NCBI GenBank assembly: GCA_963727495.1
Contig: CAVSGQ010000011.1
Span: 62,001 to 126,000 of the forward strand
Direction of reading: 5' to 3'
Source of the DNA: Actinophytocola sp963727495
GTDB lineage: Bacteria > Actinomycetota > Actinomycetes > Mycobacteriales > Pseudonocardiaceae
Length of the DNA stretch: 64,000 nucleotides
Part shown: positions 47,187 through 56,571 of the stretch, in pieces
Position numbering within the stretch: position 1 is the stretch's first letter
Layout: every line of letters starts with the position of its first letter
The notes under the pieces: generated by a model
Databases searched by the model: none
What the model was told of the DNA's origin: nothing
What the model saw: the letters and a program-made list of their open reading frames with translations, nothing else
Position numbers and translations under genes: made by a program

Positions 47187-50100
47187 ATGCCCAGTGACAG
47201 ACGTGCCCGTACGCTTCAGGCCCTCGGCGCGCTGACCGCGATCGCGACGATCATGACGCTCGGCGGTCCGGTGGCGGCCGCGGAACCGACCGCGCCGTTC
47301 CTCAGCGAGATCCACTACGACAACGTCGGCACGGACACCGGCGAGGCGCTGGAGGTCGAGGCCCCGGTGGGCTTCGACCTGACCGGCTGGCAGCTCGCCC
47401 TGTACAACGGCAACGGCGGGGCCGTCTACAACACCCGCACCCTGTCCGGCACGGTGCCCGACGCGGGCGTCGTGGTGGCCACCTACCCGACCGACGGAAT
47501 CCAGAACGGCTCGCCGGACGGCGTGGCACTGGTCCGTCCGGACGGGACCGTCGCGGAGTTCCTCAGCTACGAGGGCACGATGACCGCCTCCGGCGGCCCG
47601 GCGAACGGCACCACCAGCACCGACATCGGCGTCACCGAGGCCTCGGACACCCCCGTCGGCTCCTCGCTGCAGAAGATCGACGGCGTGTGGCACGCGCCCG
47701 CGCCCAACTCCTTCGGCGCGCGCAACACCGCGGGTGGCGGGGACCCCGGCCCCGACCCGGTGGGCTGCGACATCGCGGTCGACCACACGATCGCGCAGGT
47801 GCAGGGCACCGGCGACGCCTCGCCGCTGGCCGGCAGCCAGGTCGTCGTCGAGGGCGTGGTGACCGCCGACCACCGCACCGGCGGCTACAACGGCATCTAC
47901 GTCCAGACCGCGGGCTCCGGCGACCGCGCCCCGCAGGCGGGCGTGGCCTCCGACGGCGTGTTCGTGTTCCTCACCGGCGACCCGGCGAACCACCCGGGCG
48001 TGGCCGTCGGCGACCAGGTGCGGGTGCGCGGCACGGTCAGCGAGTACTTCGGGCTCACCGAGATCTCCATCGGCGCCAGGACCGACGTGCAGATCTGCGC
48101 GCACGACGCGGCGCTGCCCGCGCCCGCCCCGCTCGAGCTGCCGCTGGACCCGGCCGCGCGCGAGTCGGTCGAGTCCATGACGGTCGCGCCGGTCGGCGAC
48201 TACACCGTCTCCGAGGTCTACAACACCAACCGCTACGGCGAGGTGGTGCTCGCCGCGGGCGACGAGCCCGCGCCCATCCCCACCGACCGGTTCCGCCCGG
48301 GCACCCAGGACGCGCAGGACCTGGCGGCCGCCAACAAGCTCGGCCGCATCCTGCTCGACGACGGGTCCTCGACCAACCTGTCCAGCGCCGGCCAGCTGCC
48401 GCCCTACGTCTACCCCGACGCGCCGCTGCGCGTCGGTGACGGCGTCGAGGCGTTCGGGCCCACCGTGCTGTCCTACGGCTTCGACGAGTGGCGGCTGCAG
48501 CCGACCACGCCGGTGACCGCCACGACCCCGGCGATCGACCGGACCACGTTCAAGGCGACCAACCCGCGCACCGCGGCGCCCGAGGCGGTGGGCGGCGACG
48601 TCCGGCTGGCGAGCTTCAACGTGCTCAACTACTTCGTCCACTTCGGCGGCGACGCGCGCGGCGCGGACGACGAGGCCGGCCTCGCCAAGCAGCAGGCCAA
48701 GATCGTCGCCGCGATCACCGCGCTGGACGCGGACGTGGTGGCGCTGGAGGAGATCGAGAACTCGGTCAAGTTCGACCCGGCCGACCCGCAGCAGGCGCTC
48801 GTCCGGCTCGTCGGCGCGCTCAACGACGCCGACGGGGCCGGTACCTGGGACTACGTGCGCTCCCCCGCCGGGCTGCCGCCCGCCGACGCGCAGGACGTCA
48901 TCACCACGGCGATCATCTTCAAGCCGGGCGCGGTGACCCCGGTGGGCGAGTCGCGCACGATCAACGACGAGACGGTGTGGTTCAACGCGCGCGAGCCGAT
49001 CGCGCAGACGTTCACCGCCGGCTCGGCGACGTTCACCGTGGTGGCCAACCACCTCAAGTCCAAGAGCCCGTCCGGCGACCCCACCGGGGACAACGCCGAC
49101 ACCGGGGACGGCCAGGGCGCCTACAACGGCGACCGGGTCCGCCAGGCGCGGTCGCTGACCGCGTTCGTCGAGGCGCTCAAGGCCGACAGCGGCAGCGACG
49201 ACGTCCTGATGCTCGGCGACTTCAACTCCTACACCCACGAGGACCCGATGCAGGTCCTCTACGACGAGTCCTATGTGGACCTCAATGACGGCCGGAAGGC
49301 GACCTACGTGTTCGGCGGCGAGTCGGGCTCGCTCGACCACGCCGTGGCGTCGCCGTCGCTGGCCGGCCGGGTCACCGGGGTGGACGTCTGGCAGATCAAC
49401 TCGCACGAGTCGTTCGCGTTCGAGTACGACGGCTCGCCCGCCTTCTACGCGCCGGACCCGTACCGGGCGAGCGACCACAACCCGCTGGTCGTCGGGCTCT
49501 CCACCGCACCGGCCGGACCGGTGCAGCTGCAGTTGCTGGGCATCAACGACTTCCACGGCCGGCTCGAGTCGCCCGGGACGGCGCCGGACGGCCGGCCGGT
49601 CGGCGGCGCGGCCCAGCTGGCCGGGCTGGTCGGGCAGCTGCGCGGCGAGAACCCGAACACGCTGTTCCTCGCGGCCGGCGACAACATCGGCGCGTCCACG
49701 TTCGTCTCGGCGATCGACCAGGACAACCCGACGCTGGACGCGCTGAACACGATGGGCCTGGACGCCTCCTCGGTCGGCAACCACGAGTTCGACAAGGGCA
49801 TCGCGGACCTGACCGGGCGGGTGGACGACCGGGCGGACTTCCCGTACCTGGGCGCCAACGTGTACCGCGGTGACCAGCGGGCGCTGCCGGCCTTCGCGGT
49901 GCGCACGGTCGGCGGGGTCCGGGTCGGCATCATCGGCGTGGTCACCCAGGAGACCGGCTCGCTGGTCGACCCGGACGGCATCGCCGGCATCACCTTCCAC
50001 GACCCGGTCGACGAGGCCGAGGCGGTCGCCGCCGACCTGAAGGACGGCGACGAGGCCAACGGCGAGGCGGACGTGGTCGTGCTGCTCGCGCACGAGGGCG

Positions 50101-51557
50101 CGGCACCGGAGAACATCGGCTCGGTCGACGACCTGCGCGCCGACCCGGTGTTCGGCGAGTTCATGAACGCCGACGCGGACATCGACGCGATCCTCAGTGG
50201 ACACACGCACCAGCCGTACGCGGTCACCGCGCCGATCCCGGGCACCGACCGGCTGCGGCCGGTGGTCCAGGCACAGGAGTACGGACGCAAGCTGTCCCAG
50301 GTCACGCTGTCCGTCGACCCCGCGACGAAGTCCGTCGTGGACAGCTCGGCGCGGCTGCTCGACGTGGTCGGCGCACCGTCCGACCCGGACGTCGCGGCGC
50401 TGGTCGCGCAGGCGAAGGCCAACGCCGACGTGCTGGGCCAGCAGCAGCTGGGCTCGATCACCGCGGACATCACGCGGGCCACCACGCCGGAGGGCACCGA
50501 GGACCGCGGCGCGGAGTCCGTGCTCGGGAACTTCGTCGCCGACGTGCAGCTGGCCGGCACCAGCGACCCGGGCCGGGGCGGGGCGCAGATCGCGTTCATG
50601 AACCCGGGTGGGCTGCGCGCCGACCTGCTGTACGCGCCGGACGGTGTGGTCACCTACGCCGAGGCGTTCTCGGTCCAGCCGTTCGCCAACGACATGGTGA
50701 CCAAGACGTTCACCGGCGCGGAGATCAAGCAGGTGCTCGAGGAGCAGTGGCAGCCGGCGGGCGCGTCCCGGCCGGTGCTGCACCTGGGTGTCTCGAAGGG
50801 CTTCACCTACACCTACCTGCCGGACAACCCGCAGGGGCAGCGGATCACCTCCATGTCCCTGAACGGCACGCCGATCGACCCGGCCGCCGGCTACCGGGTG
50901 ACGGTGAACTCGTTCCTCGCCGCGGGCGGGGACAACTTCGCCACCCTGGCGGGCGGCACCGACCGCGCGACGACCGGTGACAACGACCTGACGATGCTGG
51001 TCGACTACTTCGCCGCTAACTCGCCGGTCACCGCCGACCCGGTGTTCCGGTCCTCGATCGGCGAGCCGGGGCCGCGCTGCGACACGACGATCACCGGCCG
51101 GCGCACCGGTCCGCTGACCGTCAGGTCCGGCCTGACCTGCCTGGACGACGCGACCATCCTCGGTCCGGTGAGCGTGCGGCCGGGCGCGTCGCTGATCGCC
51201 ACGGACGGGTTCGTCGCCGGCCCTGTCTCGGCCATCCGGCCGGCCCGGTTCTCGCTGTCGGGAACGCGGGTGATCGGCCCGGTGTCGGTCCTCGGCGCGA
51301 CCGGCGACGTGCTGGTGGAGCGGGCCCGGATCAGCGGCCCGGTGTCGCTGGTCGGCAACGCCGGCAGCGTCCGGCTCGACGCGGCGACGGTGACCGGCCC
51401 GGTCGCGGTGACCGCCAACATCGGCGGTGACCACGTGGTCGCGGGCAACACGATCCACGGCCCGCTCTCGTGCCGGGCCAACAACCCGCCGCCGACCAAC
51501 GAGGACCGGAAGAACACCGTGCGAGGCCCCGCGTGGGGCCAGTGCGCGCGGCTGTAG
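47187..51557 (+). CDS. Secreted ExeM/NucH-like nuclease fused to 5'-nucleotidase
   Basis: 1456 residues. Signal peptide ending near VAAAEP; lamin-tail-like domain (FLSEIHYDNVGTDTGEALEVEAP); OB-like domain (DGVFVFLTGDPANHPGVAVGDQVRVRG); endonuclease/exonuclease/phosphatase domain with SFNVLNYF, EEIEN, NHLKSKSP, LGDFNSYT and SDHNPL; metallophosphatase domain with GINDFHGRLE, AGDNIGAS, VGNHEFDKG and LSGHTHQPY; 5'-nucleotidase C-terminal domain (NPGGLRADL, TVNSFLAAGGDNF). The final 150 residues carry GPVS repeats like a beta-helix. It would degrade extracellular DNA and dephosphorylate the nucleotides, scavenging phosphate. ATG at 47187. Confidence 0.93.
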   Translation: MPSDRRARTLQALGALTAIATIMTLGGPVAAAEPTAPFLSEIHYDNVGTDTGEALEVEAPVGFDLTGWQLALYNGNGGAVYNTRTLSGTVPDAGVVVATYPTDGIQNGSPDGVALVRPDGTVAEFLSYEGTMTASGGPANGTTSTDIGVTEASDTPVGSSLQKIDGVWHAPAPNSFGARNTAGGGDPGPDPVGCDIAVDHTIAQVQGTGDASPLAGSQVVVEGVVTADHRTGGYNGIYVQTAGSGDRAPQAGVASDGVFVFLTGDPANHPGVAVGDQVRVRGTVSEYFGLTEISIGARTDVQICAHDAALPAPAPLELPLDPAARESVESMTVAPVGDYTVSEVYNTNRYGEVVLAAGDEPAPIPTDRFRPGTQDAQDLAAANKLGRILLDDGSSTNLSSAGQLPPYVYPDAPLRVGDGVEAFGPTVLSYGFDEWRLQPTTPVTATTPAIDRTTFKATNPRTAAPEAVGGDVRLASFNVLNYFVHFGGDARGADDEAGLAKQQAKIVAAITALDADVVALEEIENSVKFDPADPQQALVRLVGALNDADGAGTWDYVRSPAGLPPADAQDVITTAIIFKPGAVTPVGESRTINDETVWFNAREPIAQTFTAGSATFTVVANHLKSKSPSGDPTGDNADTGDGQGAYNGDRVRQARSLTAFVEALKADSGSDDVLMLGDFNSYTHEDPMQVLYDESYVDLNDGRKATYVFGGESGSLDHAVASPSLAGRVTGVDVWQINSHESFAFEYDGSPAFYAPDPYRASDHNPLVVGLSTAPAGPVQLQLLGINDFHGRLESPGTAPDGRPVGGAAQLAGLVGQLRGENPNTLFLAAGDNIGASTFVSAIDQDNPTLDALNTMGLDASSVGNHEFDKGIADLTGRVDDRADFPYLGANVYRGDQRALPAFAVRTVGGVRVGIIGVVTQETGSLVDPDGIAGITFHDPVDEAEAVAADLKDGDEANGEADVVVLLAHEGAAPENIGSVDDLRADPVFGEFMNADADIDAILSGHTHQPYAVTAPIPGTDRLRPVVQAQEYGRKLSQVTLSVDPATKSVVDSSARLLDVVGAPSDPDVAALVAQAKANADVLGQQQLGSITADITRATTPEGTEDRGAESVLGNFVADVQLAGTSDPGRGGAQIAFMNPGGLRADLLYAPDGVVTYAEAFSVQPFANDMVTKTFTGAEIKQVLEEQWQPAGASRPVLHLGVSKGFTYTYLPDNPQGQRITSMSLNGTPIDPAAGYRVTVNSFLAAGGDNFATLAGGTDRATTGDNDLTMLVDYFAANSPVTADPVFRSSIGEPGPRCDTTITGRRTGPLTVRSGLTCLDDATILGPVSVRPGASLIATDGFVAGPVSAIRPARFSLSGTRVIGPVSVLGATGDVLVERARISGPVSLVGNAGSVRLDAATVTGPVAVTANIGGDHVVAGNTIHGPLSCRANNPPPTNEDRKNTVRGPAWGQCARL

Positions 51558-51570
51558 CCGCCTGCGGTGA

Positions 51571-51604
51571 GGGTCCCGCCCGGTTCCGGCCGGGCGGGAC
51601 CCTT
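51571..51604 (+). terminator. Strong hairpin after the nuclease gene
   Basis: AGGGTCCCGCCCGG pairs perfectly with CCGGGCGGGACCCT across a 6-base loop (14-bp stem), beginning 14 bases after the stop codon, followed by a short TTCCGTTTCC stretch. Confidence 0.85.
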
Positions 51605-51753
51605 CCGTTTCCGGGGTCGCCGGAACACGATGAGCCGAGCCGGATCGGACCTGGCAATCTGGGCGAGATGCGCCTACCGACCAACGTCTACGATGTGCCA
51701 ACCGTATCGACCATCGGAGGTCGGCACCTAGGATCAGGACGGGCAGATCACCG

Positions 51754-52980
51754 ATGGTAGCTCGGGATTTCGCGTCCACCGGGGCGCCATCCGGGGTAAG
51801 ACCCGGGCCGACCGTCGTGCTGCTGATCGAGGACGACGACGGCGACGCTTTCCTGGTGGAGGAGCTGTTGCGCGAGGTCGGCGCCGACGTCGACATGCGC
51901 CGCGTCCGCTCCCTCGCGGAGGCCAAGGCCGCCCTGTCCGGAGCGGCGTGCGTGCTGCTCGACCTCGGACTGCCCGACACCCATGAGCTGGACGGCCTGC
52001 GCTGGCTGCAGGAGCACGTGCCCGAGGTCGCCGTCGTCGTGCTGACCGGGATGAACGACGAGCACATGGGCGGCGAGGCGGTCCGCATCGGGGCGCAGGA
52101 CTACCTCGTCAAGGGCCAGGTCGACGGCCCGCTGCTGAACCGGGTGATCCGGTACGCCATCGAGCGGGTGCGCGCCGACGAGGTGCAGCGCCAGCTTCGC
52201 GAGGCACAGATCTACGCCGAGGAGAACGCCCGCCTGGAGCGCGGCCTGCTGCCCTCGCCGCTGTTCGCCGACCCCGCGCTGCGGGTCGTCGCCCGCTACT
52301 CCCCCGGCGGGCAGCGGATGCTGCTCGGCGGCGACTTCTACGACGTGGTCGAGTCCGCGGACGGCTGGGTGCACGCGGTCGTCGGCGACGTGTGCGGGCA
52401 CGGCCCGGACGAGGCCGCGCTCGGGGTGTCCATGCGCGTCGCGTGGCGGACGATGATGCTCGCCACGCAGGCCGGCAGCGCGGCGCTGACCACCCTCGAC
52501 CAGGTCTTCACCCACGAGCGGCACCGCCCCAGCCTGTTCACCACGCTGTGCATGCTCTCGATCGACCCGTCCCGCGCGACCGCGCGGCTCTACCTGGCCG
52601 GTCACCCGCCGCCGCTGCTGATCACCGCCGCCGGGGTGCGCCCGCTGGAGACGCCCCGGCGCACGCCGATCGGCGTGGGTGACCGGACCGTGTGGCCCAG
52701 CGGCGAGATCACCCTCGGCGACACCTGGTCCGTGCTGATGTACACCGACGGGCTCATCGAGGGCCGGGTCGGCAGGGGCAACGAGCGGCTGGACGTCGAC
52801 GGGCTGGTCGTGCTCGTCGAGTCGGTGCTGGCGGCCGGCGCGCCGGGCGTCGGACCGGGCGAGCGCAACGAGCGCCTGCTCGACGAGGTGATCGGCCGGG
52901 TGCGCGAGCTCAACGGCGGCGACCTCGACGACGACCTCGCCGTGGTCGCGCTGGGCTGGTCACCGAGGGGGTCGGGATGA
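51754..52980 (+). CDS. Response regulator with PP2C/SpoIIE serine phosphatase output
   Basis: 408 residues. N-terminal receiver (LLIEDDDGDAFLV, phosphoacceptor Asp70 in VLLDLGLPD, Lys in YLVKGQ), a short coiled coil (ENARLERGLLPSP) and a PP2C/SpoIIE domain (GGDFYDVVE, VVGDVCGHGPDEAAL, LAGHPPPLL, YTDGLIEGR, DLDDDLAVVAL). Such proteins dephosphorylate anti-sigma-factor antagonists in partner switching. The stop overlaps the kinase start (ATGA), placing phosphatase, kinase and receiver in one operon. ATG at 51754 lacks a strong ribosome site. Confidence 0.92.
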   Translation: MVARDFASTGAPSGVRPGPTVVLLIEDDDGDAFLVEELLREVGADVDMRRVRSLAEAKAALSGAACVLLDLGLPDTHELDGLRWLQEHVPEVAVVVLTGMNDEHMGGEAVRIGAQDYLVKGQVDGPLLNRVIRYAIERVRADEVQRQLREAQIYAEENARLERGLLPSPLFADPALRVVARYSPGGQRMLLGGDFYDVVESADGWVHAVVGDVCGHGPDEAALGVSMRVAWRTMMLATQAGSAALTTLDQVFTHERHRPSLFTTLCMLSIDPSRATARLYLAGHPPPLLITAAGVRPLETPRRTPIGVGDRTVWPSGEITLGDTWSVLMYTDGLIEGRVGRGNERLDVDGLVVLVESVLAAGAPGVGPGERNERLLDEVIGRVRELNGGDLDDDLAVVALGWSPRGSG

Positions 52981-54626
52981 GCCAGGTCGAGATCGCCGAC
53001 CCCACGCCGCAGGCGGCGCCCGTCGTGGTGCCGCCCGCCGCGCCCGCGACCGCCCGTCCGGCCACGGAGAAGCAGTGGCCGCTGCGCCGGATCATCAACG
53101 TCAGCGTCGCGGTCCTCGCCCTGTTCTGCGTCGCGTCCGTCTTCGTCGGCACCGTCGCGCTGTCCGACCTGGCCGACGCCCGGGCGCGGGTCGTCGAGCG
53201 GATCGATCCCGCCATCCAGGAGGCTCTGCGGCTCGAGGCGGCGCTGGTCAACCAGGAGACCGGCGTGCGCGGCTACTCGCTGGGCGCGCAGCGGGACCTG
53301 CTGGCGCCCTACACCGGCGGGGTGGCCGCCGAACGGGCCTCGGTCGGCCGGCTCGAGCCGGCGGTCGCCGGGTTCCCGTCCGCCGCGGCCGCGTTGCGCG
53401 AGGTCAGCGAGCGGGCGGACGACTGGCGGTCCGGCTACGCCGAGCCGGTCATCGCCGACGTCGACAGCACCGGCCGGCCCGCCGAGGCCACCGGCGACGT
53501 GGACACCGGCAAGTCGTACTTCGACGCCGTCCGCGCCGCCATGGGCTCCCTGCAGCGCGAGCTCGACAACGCCCGCCGGGACGCCACCGCCGAGCTGAGC
53601 TCGTCCTCGGCGACGGTCACCGCCGTGTGCGTGGTGATCGCGATCGGCTTCGCGCTGATCGTGATCGCGCTGGCCGTCGGGTTGCGGGCGACCGCGATCC
53701 GGCCGATCTCCCGGCTGGCCGCGGAGGTCCGCACGGTCGCCGGCGGGGACTTCGCGCACCGGGTGGCGCAGAGCGGCCCGGCCGAGCTGCGCGACCTCGG
53801 CGCGGACGTCAACCTGATGCGCGAGCGCATCCTGCACGAGCTGTCGGCGCTGCAGGCCGCGCACACCGAGCTCGACGCGCGGACCCGGGAGCTGGAGCGG
53901 TCGAACACCGAGCTGGAGCAGTTCGCCTACGTCGCCTCGCACGACCTGCAGGAACCGCTGCGCAAGGTGACGAGCTTCTGCCAGCTGCTGCAGCGGCGGT
54001 ACTCCGGCCGGCTCGACGAGCGCGCCGACAAGTACATCGCGTTCGCCGTGGACGGCGCCAAGCGGATGCAGGTCCTGATCAACGACCTGCTGGCGTTCAG
54101 CCGGGTGGGCCGGATCGTGCGGGATGCCACGGACGTGTCCTGCTCGGCCGTGCTGGAGCAGGCCAAGGCGAACCTGGCGGACACGATCGAATGGTCCGGC
54201 GCCACGGTCGAGGCCGCCGACCTGCCCACGGTGCGGGCCGAGGTGCCGCTGCTGACCGCGGTGTTCCAGAACCTGCTGTCGAACGCGGTCAAGTTCCGCG
54301 GCGAGGACCCGCCGCACATCGTGGTCGAGGCGCGGCGGGACGGGGAGTTCTGGGAGCTCTCGTTCACCGACAACGGGATCGGCATCGACCCGGACTACGC
54401 CGAGCGCATCTTCGTGATCTTCCAGCGGCTGCACGGAAAGGGCGAGTACCCGGGCACCGGGATCGGCCTCGCGATGTGCCGCAAGATCATCGAGTACCAC
54501 GGCGGCCGGATCTGGCTGGACACCGAGCATCGCGACGGCGCCCGTTTCCGCTTCACCGTGCCCGCCCCGCCCGAGCCGGCAGGCCGACCCGAGCCGACCG
54601 ACGAGGAGACCCGCACCGATGACTGA
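52977..54626 (+). CDS. Sensor histidine kinase, CHASE3-HAMP-HisKA-HATPase
   Basis: 549 residues. Membrane helix at about 40-62 (INVSVAVLALFCVASVFVGTVAL), an extracytoplasmic CHASE3-like helical sensor with LVNQETGVRGYSLGAQRDLL, a second helix (TAVCVVIAIGFALIVIALAVGL), HAMP, HisKA with ASHDLQEPLRKV (His322), and ATPase motifs NLLSNAVKF, DNGIGIDPD and GTGIGLAMCRKI. This phytochrome-like kinase architecture normally pairs with small Rcp1-type receivers, one of which is encoded directly downstream with an 8-base overlap. Confidence 0.93.
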   Translation: MSQVEIADPTPQAAPVVVPPAAPATARPATEKQWPLRRIINVSVAVLALFCVASVFVGTVALSDLADARARVVERIDPAIQEALRLEAALVNQETGVRGYSLGAQRDLLAPYTGGVAAERASVGRLEPAVAGFPSAAAALREVSERADDWRSGYAEPVIADVDSTGRPAEATGDVDTGKSYFDAVRAAMGSLQRELDNARRDATAELSSSSATVTAVCVVIAIGFALIVIALAVGLRATAIRPISRLAAEVRTVAGGDFAHRVAQSGPAELRDLGADVNLMRERILHELSALQAAHTELDARTRELERSNTELEQFAYVASHDLQEPLRKVTSFCQLLQRRYSGRLDERADKYIAFAVDGAKRMQVLINDLLAFSRVGRIVRDATDVSCSAVLEQAKANLADTIEWSGATVEAADLPTVRAEVPLLTAVFQNLLSNAVKFRGEDPPHIVVEARRDGEFWELSFTDNGIGIDPDYAERIFVIFQRLHGKGEYPGTGIGLAMCRKIIEYHGGRIWLDTEHRDGARFRFTVPAPPEPAGRPEPTDEETRTDD

Positions 54627-55062
54627 TCCCGCACCGCTCGATGTGGTCGACGTGCTGCTCGTCGAGGACGACGACGGCGACGTGCTGATGACCAAGGAGG
54701 CGTTCGAGTACCACAAGATCCGCAACCGGCTGCACGTGGTGAACGACGGCGAGCAGGCGCTGCAGTTCCTGCGTCGGGAGGGCGAGTACGCCGACGCCCC
54801 GCGCCCCGGGCTGGTCCTGCTCGACCTCAACCTGCCCCGCGTCGACGGCCGGGAGGTGCTCGCCGAGCTCAAGGACGACCCCGAGCTGCGGGTGATCCCG
54901 GTTGTGGTGCTGACCACGTCCGAGGCGGAGGAGGACATCGTGCGCAGCTACCGCCTGCACGCCAACGCCTACGTGAGCAAGCCGGTCGACTTCGACCGGT
55001 TCATCGAGGTCGTCCGGCACATCGACGACTTCTTCGTGACGGTGGTCAAGCTCCCGCACTGA
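54619..55062 (+). CDS. Rcp1-type single-domain response regulator
   Basis: 147 residues made of one receiver: LLVEDDDGDVLMT, Asp69 in VLLDLNLPRVDG, Thr in VVLTTSEAEED, Lys in VSKPVDFDRF. The conserved insertion LRREGEYADAPRPG is typical of Rcp1-like regulators that pair with phytochrome-type kinases. It overlaps the kinase gene and ends the operon. There is no output domain, so it probably acts by protein contact or as a phosphate relay to the PP2C-linked receiver. Confidence 0.92.
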   Translation: MTDPAPLDVVDVLLVEDDDGDVLMTKEAFEYHKIRNRLHVVNDGEQALQFLRREGEYADAPRPGLVLLDLNLPRVDGREVLAELKDDPELRVIPVVVLTTSEAEEDIVRSYRLHANAYVSKPVDFDRFIEVVRHIDDFFVTVVKLPH

Positions 55063-55161
55063 CCCGCACCTCTCCTGTCTGTCCATAAAGGACTCCGCGG
55101 CGCGCCGCGCCGACCGCTCGCGTTGCGGTTAGTGTCGGACGGCGGGACACGAGGAGGGGCG

Positions 55162-55926
55162 ATGAACGGGGCACGGGAAGACGCGGGAACGGACCTGAGA
55201 CCGGACGCGGAGGCCGCGCGCGAGCCGAAGGCGGCCGCCCGGGTGGCGTCGGTGCTGCGCCGGCGGATCATCTCGGGCGACCTGCGCCCGGGTGACGCGC
55301 TGCCCAAGGAGATCCAGCTCACCGGAGCCCTCGGGGTGTCCCGGCCGACGCTGCGCGAGGCGTTCCGGATCCTCGAGTCCGAACACCTGCTGGAGATCCG
55401 GCGCGGCGTCCAGGGCGGGCCGCGCGTGCGCACGCCGGTCCCGGAGGTGCCGGCGACCTACGTCGGGCAGATGCTGCAGCTGGAGCGGGTGCCGCTGGAG
55501 GACGTCCGCGACGCGCTGACCGTGCTGGAGGCGCCGGCGGCCCGCCGGCTCGCGGCCGACCCGCACCCGGAGGCGATCGCGCGGCTGCGCGCGAACCTCG
55601 CCGAGGCGGCCGAACCGGCTGCCGGGCCGGGCGAGGATCCCGCGGAGCGCCTGGCGCGGCTGTCCCGCGAGTTCCACACCCTGGTGGTGGCCCTGGCCGG
55701 AAACCGCACGCTGCACATCTTCGACACGATGACCCAGCACATCCTCGACCGCGCCGAACGGTCCCATGTGGACACCGGCGGGGCGGGCGCGCACGCGGAG
55801 TTCACCGACCTCGTCGAGGCCGGTGACGTGCCGGGGGCGGAGGCGCTGTGGCGCCACCACCTCGACGAGGTGGCCGGGGAGCTGCTCTCGAGCGAGCCCG
55901 GCGCTCTGGTGGACCTGCGGCCCTGA
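55162..55926 (+). CDS. FadR-type GntR family regulator
   Basis: 254 residues. Winged helix with SVLRRRIISGDLRPGDALPKEIQLTGALGVSRPTLREAFRILESEHLLEIRRG, followed by the all-helical FCD domain whose metal/acid-binding residues lie around SREFHTLVVALAGNRTL and AHAEFTDLVEAGD. It probably senses a carboxylic acid. ATG at 55162 has a strong GAGGAGGGG site. It converges on the TetR gene with one base between stops, so its targets are not adjacent. Confidence 0.9.
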   Translation: MNGAREDAGTDLRPDAEAAREPKAAARVASVLRRRIISGDLRPGDALPKEIQLTGALGVSRPTLREAFRILESEHLLEIRRGVQGGPRVRTPVPEVPATYVGQMLQLERVPLEDVRDALTVLEAPAARRLAADPHPEAIARLRANLAEAAEPAAGPGEDPAERLARLSREFHTLVVALAGNRTLHIFDTMTQHILDRAERSHVDTGGAGAHAEFTDLVEAGDVPGAEALWRHHLDEVAGELLSSEPGALVDLRP

Positions 55927-55927
55927 C

Positions 55928-56506
55928 TCAGCCGTCCGCGCCGGACGGCTCGTCGGCACCCACGGTGTGCAGCGAGCCGATGAGCTCGGCCATCCACGGC
56001 TCCGGCTCCACCGCGTCCGGGCCGAGGACGTTGATCGACGCCAGCACGGTCAGCAGCATGCCGGTGGCCAGGAAGGAGCGGACCTCCTCGACCTCCGCGC
56101 CGGACAGCTCGCGCACCAGCCGGTAGATCCGGCCGAACCGGTCGCGCACCACCGCGCCGATGGCCGGGTCCGAGCTGGCCGCGAAGCCGTGCAGCAGCAT
56201 CGCGAGGAACTCCCGGGAGGCGAGCAGCCGGGTGAACGCGTCCGCGAGCGTGCCCAGCTCGGCGGGCCCGACCTCCCGGAACGCCTGCTCGATGCGGCCG
56301 CACGCGTGCTCGATGCCGGCGACGAACAGGCGCTGCTTGGAGCCGAACAGGCGGATCACGTAGGGCTGGGACACCCCGGCCAGCCGGGCCACGTCGTCGG
56401 TCGAGGTCCCCGCGAAGCCGGTGTGCGAGAAGGCCGTGATGGCCGCGCACACCAGCTGCTCGGTGCGCTCGGCGGCGGACAGTCGCTGCCTGCTCCGTGG
56501 GCTCAT
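55928..56506 (-). CDS. TetR family repressor of the adjacent DHA2 exporter
   Basis: 192 residues. The helix-turn-helix AAITAFSHTGFAGTSTDDVARLAGVSQPYVIRLFGSKQRLF is followed by a variable ligand domain. It is divergent from the DHA2 exporter gene with 65 bases between starts, where a promoter is overlapped by two copies of GTTATCAGTCGAT. The layout is that of a drug-inducible efflux pair. Confidence 0.9.
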   Translation of the reverse strand: MSPRSRQRLSAAERTEQLVCAAITAFSHTGFAGTSTDDVARLAGVSQPYVIRLFGSKQRLFVAGIEHACGRIEQAFREVGPAELGTLADAFTRLLASREFLAMLLHGFAASSDPAIGAVVRDRFGRIYRLVRELSGAEVEEVRSFLATGMLLTVLASINVLGPDAVEPEPWMAELIGSLHTVGADEPSGADG

Positions 56507-56507
56507 G

Positions 56508-56553
56508 TTGACATGTTATCAGTCGATAGCTACTTTGCTGGTTATCAGTCGAT
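56508..56553 (+). promoter_or_regulatory. Exporter promoter with two TetR half-palindromic boxes
   Basis: TTGACA (56508-56513), 17 bases, TACTTT (56531-56536). GTTATCAGTCGAT occurs at 56515-56527 and again at 56541-56553, 26 bases apart. Each contains the dyad ATC-AGTC-GAT. The first box fills the promoter spacer and the second covers the likely start site. Confidence 0.8.
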
Positions 56554-56571
56554 TACAACTTGGAGGCTCGG

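Noticed and set aside
47169..52088. Very long open frame on the minus strand (over 1600 codons) opposite the nuclease/nucleotidase gene
   Set aside because: It is a GC-skewed shadow of the plus-strand gene: the plus frame has signal peptide and catalytic motifs in order, while the minus frame is Arg/Val/Gly/Asp-rich without any domain.
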